Source: Thioalkalivibrio sp. ALJ3 (GTDB lineage Bacteria; Pseudomonadota; Gammaproteobacteria; Ectothiorhodospirales; Ectothiorhodospiraceae). From it: a stretch of DNA of 64,000 nt. The notes below the pieces were generated by a model that saw nothing but the letters and a program-made list of their open reading frames with translations, was not told the origin of the DNA and ran no database searches. This document shows positions 9,276 to 17,309 of the stretch, in pieces; the first letter of the stretch is position 1, and the number at the start of each line of letters is the position of its first letter. The position numbers and the translations under genes are program-made. Location: assembly GCF_000377205.1 (NCBI RefSeq), contig NZ_KB897905.1, positions 740,586-804,585 on the forward strand, given 5' to 3'.

Positions 9276-9842
9276 GAATCAACCGGTTTTCGTTGTCGCG
9301 ATCCTTACGACGTATAGCGTTTTTTTGCCGTCGAGGAAACGGAAAAGTCGGGTCTGGCGGGGTGGAATGGACTGTAAATTAAAAAACTCATGCAACTGTC
9401 CGGTCCGGATCATCAGGTAAATCCCTCGCACTCGGGATTGCGTGATTTCACGGGTTTTTGGATCCTCCAGTTAGGGAAACACTGATTAATGTACACACTC
9501 GCGTTGGTACCCCAGGTTTTCCGAGACAAGGCGCGTCGTGCAGCGGGTAGTGGTTCTACCCGCAAGGGGCGCAACGCAGGATCGGGGAACCTGGGGTACC
9601 AACCCCAAGGGGCTCGGCCGCTTTTGCGCGGGAACGGCGTTGCGGCTCCCTTGTGCAGAGTGACTGCACGGCGGGCGCCGCGCCTTGTTCGCACGCAAAA
9701 GCGACTCGAGCGTGAGTGTGTACATTAATCAGTGTTTCCCTAGGGGATGGACAGACAGGTGCCGGCGATCAATTTGCATGGAGTCTCGCCACAAGCCGCG
9801 ACTGCCACCCCATGCCTGTTTACGATTTCAAGGGGTGGTCGG
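9276..9842. other. 567-bp gene-free region containing a MITE-like element
   Basis: No protein-coding gene is supported here. Positions 9276-9471 are the upstream region of the leftward ABC exporter and include AT-rich stretches near 9320 and 9375. Positions 9472-9742 are the inverted-repeat element described separately. Positions 9743-9842 are the leader of the rightward adenylation enzyme, ending in AGGGG at 9831-9835. Mirror-image 79-codon open frames on both strands inside the element are a by-product of its symmetry. Confidence 0.7.
9472..9742. repeat. MITE-like element with 29-bp perfect terminal inverted repeats
   Basis: Bases 9472-9500 are the exact reverse complement of 9714-9742 (29 of 29), giving a 271-bp element. 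The repeats begin with TA then GGGAAACACTG and end with CAGTGTTTCCC then TA. This fits a mobile element inserted at a TA dinucleotide, or at a YTAR-type site (TTAG on the left, CTAG on the right). The interior has smaller self-complementary blocks, for example GGTACCCCAGG near 9506 and CCTGGGGTACC near 9590. It carries no transposase, so it would be non-autonomous. A diverged relative seems to lie at 37871-38056. Confidence 0.8.
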
Positions 9843-11450
9843 ATGGCCATGGACGCGTTCGGTTTGCATGCCGGGTTCCTGAGTTCGGCAAGGGGGTTCC
9901 CGGAACGTCCGGCGCTGGATGTGGAGGGTAGTGCCACTTCCTACCGGGATCTCTACGCCGCCAGTGCAAACCTGGCCTCGGATCTGCAAGCCGTTTTGCC
10001 CGCGGGCGGGCCGCACACGATCGGGATCCTGGCACAGCGCTCGCGGATCATGTACCAGGGGCTGCTCGGGGTTCTGATGGCCGGTCACACGGTGGTTCCG
10101 CTGAATCCCTCGTTCCCCTCCGACCGCACGCGCCGGATGATCGAGCTGGCGGAGCTGGCGGCCCTGGTCGTGGATGCCACGGGGGTGGAGTCACTGGATG
10201 CCCTGCTGGGGCCGGAGATCTCCGATTGTGCGATCTGGCTCCCTACCCTGGAGGATTGCAAGGCCTTCGGGCCCCGCTGGCCCGGCCATGCGTTCCATGC
10301 CCTGGACGAGAGCTCGCGGCCCGAGGAGTGGGCTCCCGCCGAGGTCAACCCCGATGATCTCGCCTGTCTGTTCTTCACCTCGGGCAGTACCGGCGTGCCC
10401 AAGGGCGTGGGCGTGCGCCATCGCAATGCGGCGCGGTTCGTGGCCATGTCGCGGGAGCGCTACGATGCGCTCGGCCTGAGTCAAGAGGATCGCTTTTCGC
10501 AGTTCTACGACATTACGTTCGACTCCTCGATGTTCGACCTGTATGTGGGCTGGGCCTACGGGGCATGCCTTTGCTGCCCCTCCGCTCGCGAGTGGTTCAA
10601 CCCCAACCGGTATATCGTCGACAAGGCCCTGACCGTCATCGACATCACGCCTTCGGCCGGCCATGGCATGAGTCGCCGCAACGGCTGGGCCCCTGGCCGG
10701 TTCCCCCAACTGCGGCTTTGTCGCTTTGGCGGCGAGGCCCTGTCGGCGGAACTGGCAAGGATCATGGAGAGCGCGGCCCCCAACGCTGCGATCGACAATG
10801 CCTACGGGCCGACCGAATGCACCGTCGATGCCTGCTTTTACCGCTGGGATCCCGAGCGGTCGCCGGCGGAGTGCATACACGGGATGGCCCCCATCGGCTA
10901 TCCGGGCAATCAGGTCGGGGTTCTTGTGGTCGACGAGGCCTTTCACGAGGTACCGGAAGGGGGCGAGGGCGAACTCCTGATCAGCGGGCCGCAGGTCAGC
11001 GCCGGGTACTGGAAGGACCCGGAGCGCACCGCGGCCGCATTTATCCGGCTCGGGGACGACAGCACCCTGTATTACCGCACGGGTGATCTCGTGCGGTGCC
11101 CGTATCCCGGAGAGCCCCTGCAGTTCCTCGGGCGCTTCGATCACCAGATCAAGATTGGCGGCGTGCGCATCGAGCTGGGAGAAATCGAACAGGCCCTGCG
11201 CGAGGCTGCGGCGACCGACCAGGCTGTTGCGATCGGCTGGCCGCGTACCGCGAGTGGGGCCTCCGGCATCATCGCGTTCGTGGTGGCCGAACACGCCGAC
11301 GTCGAGGGGATTCGGGAAAAACTGAGGCAGCGGCTCCCCACCGTGATGGTGCCACGGGAGATCCATCTTCTGGACGAGCTGCCACTGAATGCGAATGGCA
11401 AGGTCGACCGCAAGATGCTCGTCGAGACGCTGCAGGCGGCCGAAGCGTGA
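9843..11450 (+). CDS. Stand-alone amino-acid-adenylation-type enzyme (AMP-binding protein)
   Basis: The 535-residue product is a complete NRPS-style adenylation domain without attached condensation or carrier domains. The ATP loop FTSGSTGVPKG is near residue 177, NAYGPTECT near 318, YYRTGDLV near 412, GRFDHQIKIGGVRIELGE near 430, and the C-terminal lysine motif NANGKVDRK near 517. ATG 9843 is preferred over ATG 9747 because AGGGG at 9831-9835 lies 7 bases upstream and the 9747 start adds a non-homologous-looking leader. A free acyl carrier protein is encoded at 14923-15174, so a plausible role is loading an amino or related acid onto that carrier for polysaccharide decoration. The substrate cannot be read from the sequence. 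Confidence 0.85.
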   Translation: MAMDAFGLHAGFLSSARGFPERPALDVEGSATSYRDLYAASANLASDLQAVLPAGGPHTIGILAQRSRIMYQGLLGVLMAGHTVVPLNPSFPSDRTRRMIELAELAALVVDATGVESLDALLGPEISDCAIWLPTLEDCKAFGPRWPGHAFHALDESSRPEEWAPAEVNPDDLACLFFTSGSTGVPKGVGVRHRNAARFVAMSRERYDALGLSQEDRFSQFYDITFDSSMFDLYVGWAYGACLCCPSAREWFNPNRYIVDKALTVIDITPSAGHGMSRRNGWAPGRFPQLRLCRFGGEALSAELARIMESAAPNAAIDNAYGPTECTVDACFYRWDPERSPAECIHGMAPIGYPGNQVGVLVVDEAFHEVPEGGEGELLISGPQVSAGYWKDPERTAAAFIRLGDDSTLYYRTGDLVRCPYPGEPLQFLGRFDHQIKIGGVRIELGEIEQALREAAATDQAVAIGWPRTASGASGIIAFVVAEHADVEGIREKLRQRLPTVMVPREIHLLDELPLNANGKVDRKMLVETLQAAEA

Positions 11451-11493
11451 ATAGCTCAGTGCTTTCAGATTCTGCCACTGCGGGTACCGCGAG

Positions 11494-12207
11494 ATGATGG
11501 ATGCGCTGGTTCAGTTGCGCTCCTCCCTGCACCGGCACGGCTGGTGGCGCACCCTGGCCCTCATCCCGCGGAACATCCTGTTCCGGCTGACGGACTTCGA
11601 CCGCAAGCATGGCACCAATACCGGCATGCAGGCCGAAGACGATGCGGGCCTGCCGCAGGAGCACGAGGGCTACGAGGGCGCCCCACCGCGCTTGTTCCAT
11701 CGGATCATCTGGTCCCTGGATATTGCCCCGGCGCGCTACGCGTTCATCGATCTGGGGTCGGGCAAGGGCAAGGCGCTGCTGCTGGCCTCCCACCATCCGT
11801 TTCGCCGGATCATCGGAGTCGAGTACAACGCCCGTCTGGATGCGATCGCCGCCGCGAATGCGCGGATCTATCGGCACCCCGAGCGCTGCATGCACCGGAT
11901 CGAAACCGTCTGCGGTGACGCCGGTGCATTCGAGTTGCCGCCGGGCGACCTGCTGATCTACCTGTTCAATCCCTTCAAGGCCGTGATCATGGAGCGCGTG
12001 CTCGCGAATCTTGAGAGCGCCCTGCAGGCCGACGCCGAGCGGGACGTGCTGGTGGTGTACCAGAACCCGACCCAGAGAAGGCTGCTGGACGAGGCGCCGT
12101 TTCTGGAGCGGGTGGCCTACCGGGAATACCGCACCAGGCGGCTGCGAAAGATGCCGATCGGCCGTGTCGCGGTTTATCGAAATCGCTGGAGCCCTGCTCG
12201 CGCTTAG
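11494..12207 (+). CDS. Class I SAM-dependent methyltransferase
   Basis: The 237-residue protein carries a clear methyltransferase motif I, FIDLGSGKGKALLLA, near residues 85-99, followed by an acidic residue at the next strand end (GVEYN) and a CGDAGAF segment typical of motif II/III. The N-terminal 75 residues are extra to the core fold. It lies 43 bases after the adenylation gene and is probably co-transcribed with it. It may methylate the sugar or acyl substituent made by that cluster; the acceptor is unknown. Its stop codon overlaps the convergent GT2 stop inside a hairpin loop. Confidence 0.8.
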   Translation: MMDALVQLRSSLHRHGWWRTLALIPRNILFRLTDFDRKHGTNTGMQAEDDAGLPQEHEGYEGAPPRLFHRIIWSLDIAPARYAFIDLGSGKGKALLLASHHPFRRIIGVEYNARLDAIAAANARIYRHPERCMHRIETVCGDAGAFELPPGDLLIYLFNPFKAVIMERVLANLESALQADAERDVLVVYQNPTQRRLLDEAPFLERVAYREYRTRRLRKMPIGRVAVYRNRWSPARA

Positions 12208-12224
12208 CTACGCGCGAGCAGGGC
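12191..12224. terminator. Hairpin holding both convergent stop codons in its loop
   Basis: GCCCTGCTCGCGC at 12191-12203 is perfectly complementary to 12212-12224, giving a 13-bp GC-rich stem with an 8-base loop at 12204-12211. The loop contains the TAG of the rightward methyltransferase (12205-12207) and the TAA of the leftward GT2 (12206-12204). The stem therefore codes for the last residues of both proteins. There is no U-tract, so action as a bidirectional terminator or 3'-end stabiliser is inferred from position and symmetry. Confidence 0.5.
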
Positions 12225-13217
12225 CTTCACCGTACTGGCCCCCAGATACCCCCAGGTCTTCATGCGTCCCGGTCGGCGGACCAGGGCCTGAAAGAACGCG
12301 CGCCGGGCGATCCGTGCGTCTCCCTCCCAGTAGTGGTGGTAGCCGAAGGTGAAACAGGCATCGCCCAGGCGCTCGCGGACCCGGGACCAGGGGGTCGTTT
12401 CGCCATTGGGTCCCACCAGACCCCAGCGGCCCAGCGCCCGCTGGACCACTTCGACCTCGTAGTTCACATCCGGGTACTTGGTCATGCAGCCACGCCCGTG
12501 CAGGCGATAAAGGGCGGTGACCCGGTCCAGCTGGCGGTATTCGGTCAATCGCGAGGCTCGAATCCAGTAGTCATAGTCCTGGCCGCGTTTGAGCTGCGGA
12601 TCGAACGAGCCGACCTGTTCCACCAGCTCCCGCCGCATCATTACCGTGATGGTATGCGGCAGGGATTCCATCAGCAGCTGGTTGTACACCCAGCCCGAAC
12701 CCTCCGGGACAATTCCCGGCGCCTCGGTCACCGGGACCGGGGGGTCGGCCAGGGTATGGGCCGGGGCGAACTGCCCGCTGGCATCCGGCTTCCACGCCAG
12801 AAAATCCGTGTGCACCAGACCGATCTCCGGGTGCTGCTGCATATACAGCACCTGGGCTGTGAGCTTGCCGGGCAGCCAGACATCGTCGGAATCGATAAAG
12901 GCGATGAAGTCGCCCCGCGCCATTGCGATGCCGGCATTGCGGGCCACGGCTGCCCCCTGGTTTTGCTGGGTCAGCAGCGTCAGGCGGTTGCCATACCCGC
13001 GCAGGATTTCGATCGTTCCGTCGGTCGAGCCGTCGTCCACCACGATCAGTTCGATGCTGGGGTAGTCCTGATCCAGAACGCTGTCGACGGATTCCGCAAT
13101 GTAGGCCGCCGTGTTGTAGGCCGGCATGATCACCGACACCAGTGGCTTGTGCAGGCGGGTCTCCGGTTCGGCCGGGACTGTACTGTGCGCCAGGGACGTT
13201 TCCACGGGTGACATCAT
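12204..13217 (-). CDS. Glycosyltransferase family 2
   Basis: The 337-residue product has a typical GT-A fold start, VSVIMPAYNTAAYI near residue 27, then VVDDGSTDGT and the DXD-type motif IDSDDVW near 110. A C-terminal extension includes the ED-like acceptor region KRGQDYDYWIRASRL. It is expected to transfer a sugar from a nucleotide-sugar donor at the cytoplasmic face of the membrane during repeat-unit assembly. The start is ATGATG at 13217/13214, overlapping the TGA of the upstream hydrolase gene, so it is the last gene of the ACP-hydrolase-hydrolase-GT2 leftward operon. Confidence 0.9.
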   Translation of the reverse strand: MMSPVETSLAHSTVPAEPETRLHKPLVSVIMPAYNTAAYIAESVDSVLDQDYPSIELIVVDDGSTDGTIEILRGYGNRLTLLTQQNQGAAVARNAGIAMARGDFIAFIDSDDVWLPGKLTAQVLYMQQHPEIGLVHTDFLAWKPDASGQFAPAHTLADPPVPVTEAPGIVPEGSGWVYNQLLMESLPHTITVMMRRELVEQVGSFDPQLKRGQDYDYWIRASRLTEYRQLDRVTALYRLHGRGCMTKYPDVNYEVEVVQRALGRWGLVGPNGETTPWSRVRERLGDACFTFGYHHYWEGDARIARRAFFQALVRRPGRMKTWGYLGASTVKALLARS

Positions 13218-14098
13218 CCCGCGCTGCGCTCTGGCGACCGGTGCAGCCAGTCATGCGTCCATATGGCCACCTGGTCGCGCCATTCGCGGCGGGCAAAGGT
13301 GTGGTTGGCGTCGGGCAGTTCGCGCAGGGTAACCCGTGGTTGTCGCAGCAGGCCGCTCCATGCCGGTGCGCTGGTGGCGACATCTCGAAATTCGGCGGCT
13401 GTCAGGTCTTCTCCACTCAGAATCACCAGGATCGGCCCCTGGAAGCGGCGCCACCCCTCGGCCATACGGTCCGGCAGGGGGGCAGGCTGGATACCGTTGG
13501 TGTCATGGTCGCCCGAGTCTCGGGAGCCCCCCGCACGAGGGCCCACGACCGTACCGACCATTCGTCCCAGAGAGCGCAAGGATACCCAGGGGTTGAAACG
13601 CCCCTTCAGGGCGCCCGACCAGAAGTCGCGCGAGAACAGTCGCTGGAGGTAGTAGGTCTTCAGGTAGGCACGGGCCAGCCCCTCGTCGGTGCGGACCCAG
13701 GGGTTGGCCAGCACAAGGCCCGCTACGCGAGGGTCCCGCCAGGCATAGAACAAGGCCGCAGAGGCCGCACCGCACAGGCCCCAGATCGTCACCTCGCTCA
13801 TCTCCGGCACCTCGAACGAGAAGGTATCCATCGCCGCGCGCAGGTCATCGTGCACCGCTTCGTAGTCGCGCTGGGGGCCGGAAGAGTCGCCCATGCCGCG
13901 GAAGTCGAAACGGAATACCGGGATCCCCTGGGCCGCCAGGTAGCGGGCCAGGAGCAGAAACTGGCGATGACTGCCGACGCGATACTGCGGGCCGCCCACG
14001 GCGATCAGCACACCTCGCGTGGCCCCGGCGGCACCGGGGTGGAGGATGCCGAGCAGCTCATCCTCGCCCAGCCGGAAGGTGACGGCCCGTTCGCTCAT
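13214..14098 (-). CDS. Alpha/beta-hydrolase-fold protein 1, exosortase A system-associated
   Basis: The 294-residue protein shows the alpha/beta-hydrolase fold: a strand ending GVLIAVGGPQYR, the FDFRGMGDSSG segment near residue 65, and a late DANHTF carrying a candidate catalytic histidine. The nucleophile elbow reads GLCGA, so the usual serine is replaced by Cys109. This matches the family found with XrtA loci (TIGR03100). ATG 14098 is chosen because it lies at the 4-base overlap with hydrolase 2 and starts at the family-like MSERAV. The longer upstream frame is antisense-like sequence of the neighbour. Thioesterase or acyl-transfer activity together with the adjacent acyl carrier protein is a reasonable inference. 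Confidence 0.87.
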   Translation of the reverse strand: MSERAVTFRLGEDELLGILHPGAAGATRGVLIAVGGPQYRVGSHRQFLLLARYLAAQGIPVFRFDFRGMGDSSGPQRDYEAVHDDLRAAMDTFSFEVPEMSEVTIWGLCGAASAALFYAWRDPRVAGLVLANPWVRTDEGLARAYLKTYYLQRLFSRDFWSGALKGRFNPWVSLRSLGRMVGTVVGPRAGGSRDSGDHDTNGIQPAPLPDRMAEGWRRFQGPILVILSGEDLTAAEFRDVATSAPAWSGLLRQPRVTLRELPDANHTFARREWRDQVAIWTHDWLHRSPERSAG

Positions 14099-14922
14099 GC
14101 CGCACGTCCCAGACTGGCCGAACGCCGCAGGCAGCCCATGGTGTGGTCCAGCAGTTCCGGGGCCTCGAGGATGTCCGGCGCGTTCCAGAAGGGCTCGCCG
14201 GCTATGACCGATGCGTGGACCTCGACGCCCTGCTGGCGCCACGCCTCCAGCACTCGAGTACTCGCCGGCGACAGGGCGGCGCCTTCGATGTCGTTGATCT
14301 CGCACCAGTGCAGCGGTCCATTCTGCGGTGGTGCCAGGCGGGCCTTCGCCAGGGCGGCCGCCAGCTCCGGCGCGAGGGTATAGCCGGCGACTTCGACGGC
14401 TTCTCCGGATTCCAGGCGCGCGCGCAGTTGTCCCGTGCTTTCCTTGTCGCCACCCATCATTGCGGCCGCCATGCGCAGGCGAAGGAACTGGGTCAGGTGC
14501 TGCTCGCCGTTGGTGATCGGTTGCCACAGCACGGTGGCCGCCACGGGCGGGGCGTGTGTGGCCAGAAGGTCGCTGATCAGCAAAGCGCCCGCGCGCAGTC
14601 CCCAAAGGATCACAGGACTCTCGTCGCCCGATGCGGACTCCAGGTGATCCAGGCAGCAAGTGAGGTCATCGAGCCAGATCTCCCAGCGCGCATCGCTGAA
14701 GTCGCCGCCGCTGTCCCCGCAGCCGTACAGGTCGGGCAGCAAGACCGCGAACCCCTCGTGGGCCATGCGCCGTGCCTGCAGTGCCACCATGCGTCGTGCC
14801 TTGTTCAGTTCCTCGGCGAACGGGGGGACAAACAGAACCCGTCCACGGACCGGGGTCCGGGATGCCGGGTGCAGTACATAAAAGATCGGGCCGGCGCGGC
14901 CCTGCAGGAAACCGGCTTCCAC
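14095..14922 (-). CDS. Alpha/beta-hydrolase-fold protein 2, exosortase A system-associated
   Basis: The 275-residue product resembles the second XrtA-associated hydrolase (TIGR03101). It shows RVLFVPPFAEELNKARRM near residues 28-45 and the LLPDLYGCGDSGG segment near 61. The nucleophile elbow reads GLRAG, with Arg110 where an active hydrolase has Ser, Cys or Asp, so classical hydrolysis by this residue is unlikely. The ATG at 14922 immediately follows the ACP stop codon, and the 3' end overlaps hydrolase 1 by 4 bases, showing tight coupling. Its role is unknown; it could be a non-catalytic partner of hydrolase 1. Confidence 0.87.
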   Translation of the reverse strand: MEAGFLQGRAGPIFYVLHPASRTPVRGRVLFVPPFAEELNKARRMVALQARRMAHEGFAVLLPDLYGCGDSGGDFSDARWEIWLDDLTCCLDHLESASGDESPVILWGLRAGALLISDLLATHAPPVAATVLWQPITNGEQHLTQFLRLRMAAAMMGGDKESTGQLRARLESGEAVEVAGYTLAPELAAALAKARLAPPQNGPLHWCEINDIEGAALSPASTRVLEAWRQQGVEVHASVIAGEPFWNAPDILEAPELLDHTMGCLRRSASLGRAA

Positions 14923-15174
14923 CTAGCCACCATTCTTGTGTTCAACGAAATCGACCAGGGCGCCGACGGTCTCGAAGGTCTCCGCACTGACGTCGTCATC
15001 ATCGATCACGATGTCGAACTGTTCCTCCATCTCGTTGATCAAGGAAACCACCGCCATGGAGTCCAGCTCGGGGACCCCGCCCAGCAGAGGCGTGGAGCGG
15101 TCAAAGTTCTGGGCGCGGCCGTTCAGGCCGAGGGCGCTGTCAAGCAAGGCCTTGATGTGCTCGAGCGTCGACAT
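14923..15174 (-). CDS. Acyl carrier protein, exosortase A system-associated
   Basis: The 83-residue acidic protein has the carrier signature ELDSMAVVSL, with Ser39 as the phosphopantetheine site, and helices on either side as in ACPs. ATG 15174 is chosen because AGGAG lies about 10 bases upstream; the longer in-frame extension is not ACP-like. It heads a leftward operon with two hydrolase-fold proteins and a GT2. It is the natural carrier for an acyl or aminoacyl group activated by the acyl-CoA ligase (4622) or the stand-alone adenylation enzyme (9843). It is distinct from the housekeeping AcpP, which sits with fab genes. Confidence 0.9.
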   Translation of the reverse strand: MSTLEHIKALLDSALGLNGRAQNFDRSTPLLGGVPELDSMAVVSLINEMEEQFDIVIDDDDVSAETFETVGALVDFVEHKNGG

Positions 15175-15446
15175 GATGCAGATCTCCTGTTCCCTGGGGG
15201 CGCAATCCGTACAAAATCCGGAATCCCTATTCTGAAAGCATATGGCCGACAACTGGAGGCCTTCTGGGTACCAAATAATCAATACTTTAAAGTGGTCGGA
15301 AGCCCCTCCATCATTGAGTTTTACCTTTTGCCGGTATTTCTTTGCTGAAAGGTAAATGTGGAGACTTGTATATCGGCATGCCCACGGGAGCCATCACAGG
15401 CGGGCGTTTGTCGCTTTGAACGCCACCGAAGGCGACAGGAAGGCCA
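15175..15446. promoter_or_regulatory. Divergent promoter region, weak sigma-54-like site at 15258-15273
   Basis: These 272 bases separate the leftward ACP operon from the rightward asparagine-synthase-like gene. The middle (15275-15360) is AT-rich. On the minus strand, TGGTACCCAGAAGGCC at 15273-15258 has a perfect sigma-54 -24 half (TGGTAC) and correct spacing to a GC at -12, but the -12 context is poor. It would give a leader of about 70 bases to the ACP start. I rate it a possibility only. Confidence 0.25.
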
Positions 15447-17309
15447 ATGGCGGGACTATGTGGATGGTTTGGAGCGCCCAGGGAGGCGGCAGGCGATATT
15501 CTCGGCCTGCAGGAGGCCGGGCTCCCTTCAGCTCCGGGTAGGTCCAGCGCGCGCTGCGATGGCCCCCGGGGCGGGTGTCTGGTCCAGGGCGGCTGGGTGG
15601 CCCAGGCCCCGGATGGGCTGATCGCGGGCATCACCGGCCATCCCCGGTGGCGGGAACAAGGCCTGCAGCGCCTGGCGCTGGAACAGTCGCCCGCGCATGC
15701 CTTGCTGGATGCCTATCGGCGTTTTGGCGAGGCCCTGTTCAGTCAGCTCGCGGGCGATTTTGTCGTGGCGATCCTGGACCCGGAGCGGCCGCGCCTGCTT
15801 GCGGGCGTAGACCGCATGGGACAGGCCTCGCTGCACTGGGCGGCGGTGCCGGGCGGGGTCGTCTTCGGGACAACGGCCGGCAGTGTGGTTCGCTATCCCG
15901 GTCTGAGTCGCGAGCCGACCCCTTCGGGGCTTTATCACTACCTCTTCTTCCATATGCTGCCCGCACCGGTCAGTGTGTTCGCGGGCGTCGAGAAGCTGCG
16001 CGCCGCGCACTACCTGGAACGCCAGGCGGACACAATCCGCGTGAAGCCGTACTGGCTCCCGCATTTCCGCGAGGCGCGCATGGGCAATGCCGCCGAGATG
16101 GGGACGGCCCTGCGGGATCAGCTGCGCAATGCCGTCAAGCAGCAGCGGGAGACGCCGAAGCCTGGGGCTTTTCTCAGCGGAGGGCTGGACAGCTCGACCG
16201 TGGCCGGGCTCCTGGCCGAGACCACCCCCGAGCCGCCGCCGACATTCAGCATCGGTTTCGATGCCCCGGGTTACGACGAGATGGAGTACGCCCGTATCGC
16301 GGCCCGGCACTTTGCGACCCGGGCGAACGAGTACTACGTGACGCCGGACGACGTCGTCGCCGCCGTTCCCTTGATTGCCGGCAGTTACGACGAGCCCTTT
16401 GGCAACTCCTCGGCACTTCCCGCCTATTTCTGTGCACGCATGGCGGCACAGGCGGGCGTGACCCGGATGCTGGCTGGCGATGGTGGTGACGAGCTGTTTG
16501 CCGGCAACGCGCGTTATGCCAAGCAGGGCCTGTTCGAGCACTGGCAGCGTCTGCCGCGCCCATTGCGCCAGGGCATGCTGGAGCCCCTGATGACGCGCAT
16601 CCCGCAACAGGCGGGGTGGCTGGGCAAGGCGCGTCGCTACGTGGAGCAGGCGCGTATCCCGCTGCCCGATCGGCTGCAGACCTACAACTACCTGTATCAC
16701 CTGTCGCCCACGAGCATGTTCGAGCCGGAGTTTCTCGCGGCGGTGGACACGCGGGCGCCATGGGATTTGATGCGCGAGATCCACGATCAGCCGGCGCACG
16801 CCTCGCCGCTCAATCGCATGATGTACCTGGACTGGCAGCAGACCCTGGCCGACAACGACCTGCGCAAGGTGACGCGCATGTGCGAGCTGGCCGGCGTGGA
16901 TGTCGTCTTTCCGATGCTGGATGACGACGTGGTGGAGTTCTCTCTGGGCATCCCGTCCGACCAGAAACTGCGCGGGCAGCGGCTGCGCCACTTCTACAAG
17001 GAGGCGATGCAGGGGTTCCTGCCCGACGCCATCATCGACAAGAAGAAGCATGGCTTTGGTCTGCCCTTCGGGGTGTGGATGCACGACCACGCGCCGCTAC
17101 GCGAACTGGCCTATGACAGCCTGCTGCGGCTCAAGGGGCAGGGCTTTCTGCGGCCGCAGTTCATCGACGAACTCATTTCGCTGCACCGCGACGGACACGC
17201 GGCCTACTACGGCGACATGGTGTGGGTGCTGATGATGCTGGATCTCTGGCTGCACGCCCCGTCGAGCGAGATGCCAGCCGAAGCGCGCGCCCAGGCGGGC
17301 GGTTACTGA
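15447..17309 (+). CDS. Asparagine-synthase-like amidotransferase
   Basis: The 620-residue protein has an N-terminal class II glutamine-amidotransferase-like domain (about residues 1-190) and a C-terminal asparagine-synthase domain. The latter holds the PP-loop FLSGGLDSSTVAGLL near residue 238 and a second ATP-site segment AGDGGDELFAG near 343. AGGAAGG at 15437-15443 fixes the start at ATG 15447, giving an N-terminus MAGLCGWF in which the cysteine is residue 5, not residue 2. Class II glutaminases use a mature N-terminal cysteine, so the glutaminase half may be inactive or depend on processing. It probably amidates or condenses a substrate in glycan synthesis. Its end overlaps the convergent CapK-like gene by 7 bases. 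Confidence 0.85.
   Translation: MAGLCGWFGAPREAAGDILGLQEAGLPSAPGRSSARCDGPRGGCLVQGGWVAQAPDGLIAGITGHPRWREQGLQRLALEQSPAHALLDAYRRFGEALFSQLAGDFVVAILDPERPRLLAGVDRMGQASLHWAAVPGGVVFGTTAGSVVRYPGLSREPTPSGLYHYLFFHMLPAPVSVFAGVEKLRAAHYLERQADTIRVKPYWLPHFREARMGNAAEMGTALRDQLRNAVKQQRETPKPGAFLSGGLDSSTVAGLLAETTPEPPPTFSIGFDAPGYDEMEYARIAARHFATRANEYYVTPDDVVAAVPLIAGSYDEPFGNSSALPAYFCARMAAQAGVTRMLAGDGGDELFAGNARYAKQGLFEHWQRLPRPLRQGMLEPLMTRIPQQAGWLGKARRYVEQARIPLPDRLQTYNYLYHLSPTSMFEPEFLAAVDTRAPWDLMREIHDQPAHASPLNRMMYLDWQQTLADNDLRKVTRMCELAGVDVVFPMLDDDVVEFSLGIPSDQKLRGQRLRHFYKEAMQGFLPDAIIDKKKHGFGLPFGVWMHDHAPLRELAYDSLLRLKGQGFLRPQFIDELISLHRDGHAAYYGDMVWVLMMLDLWLHAPSSEMPAEARAQAGGY

Noticed and set aside
9486..9728. Pair of 79-codon open frames on both strands inside the inverted-repeat element
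   Set aside because: They are nearly mirror images because the element is palindromic; composition is Arg-rich and no ribosome site precedes either.
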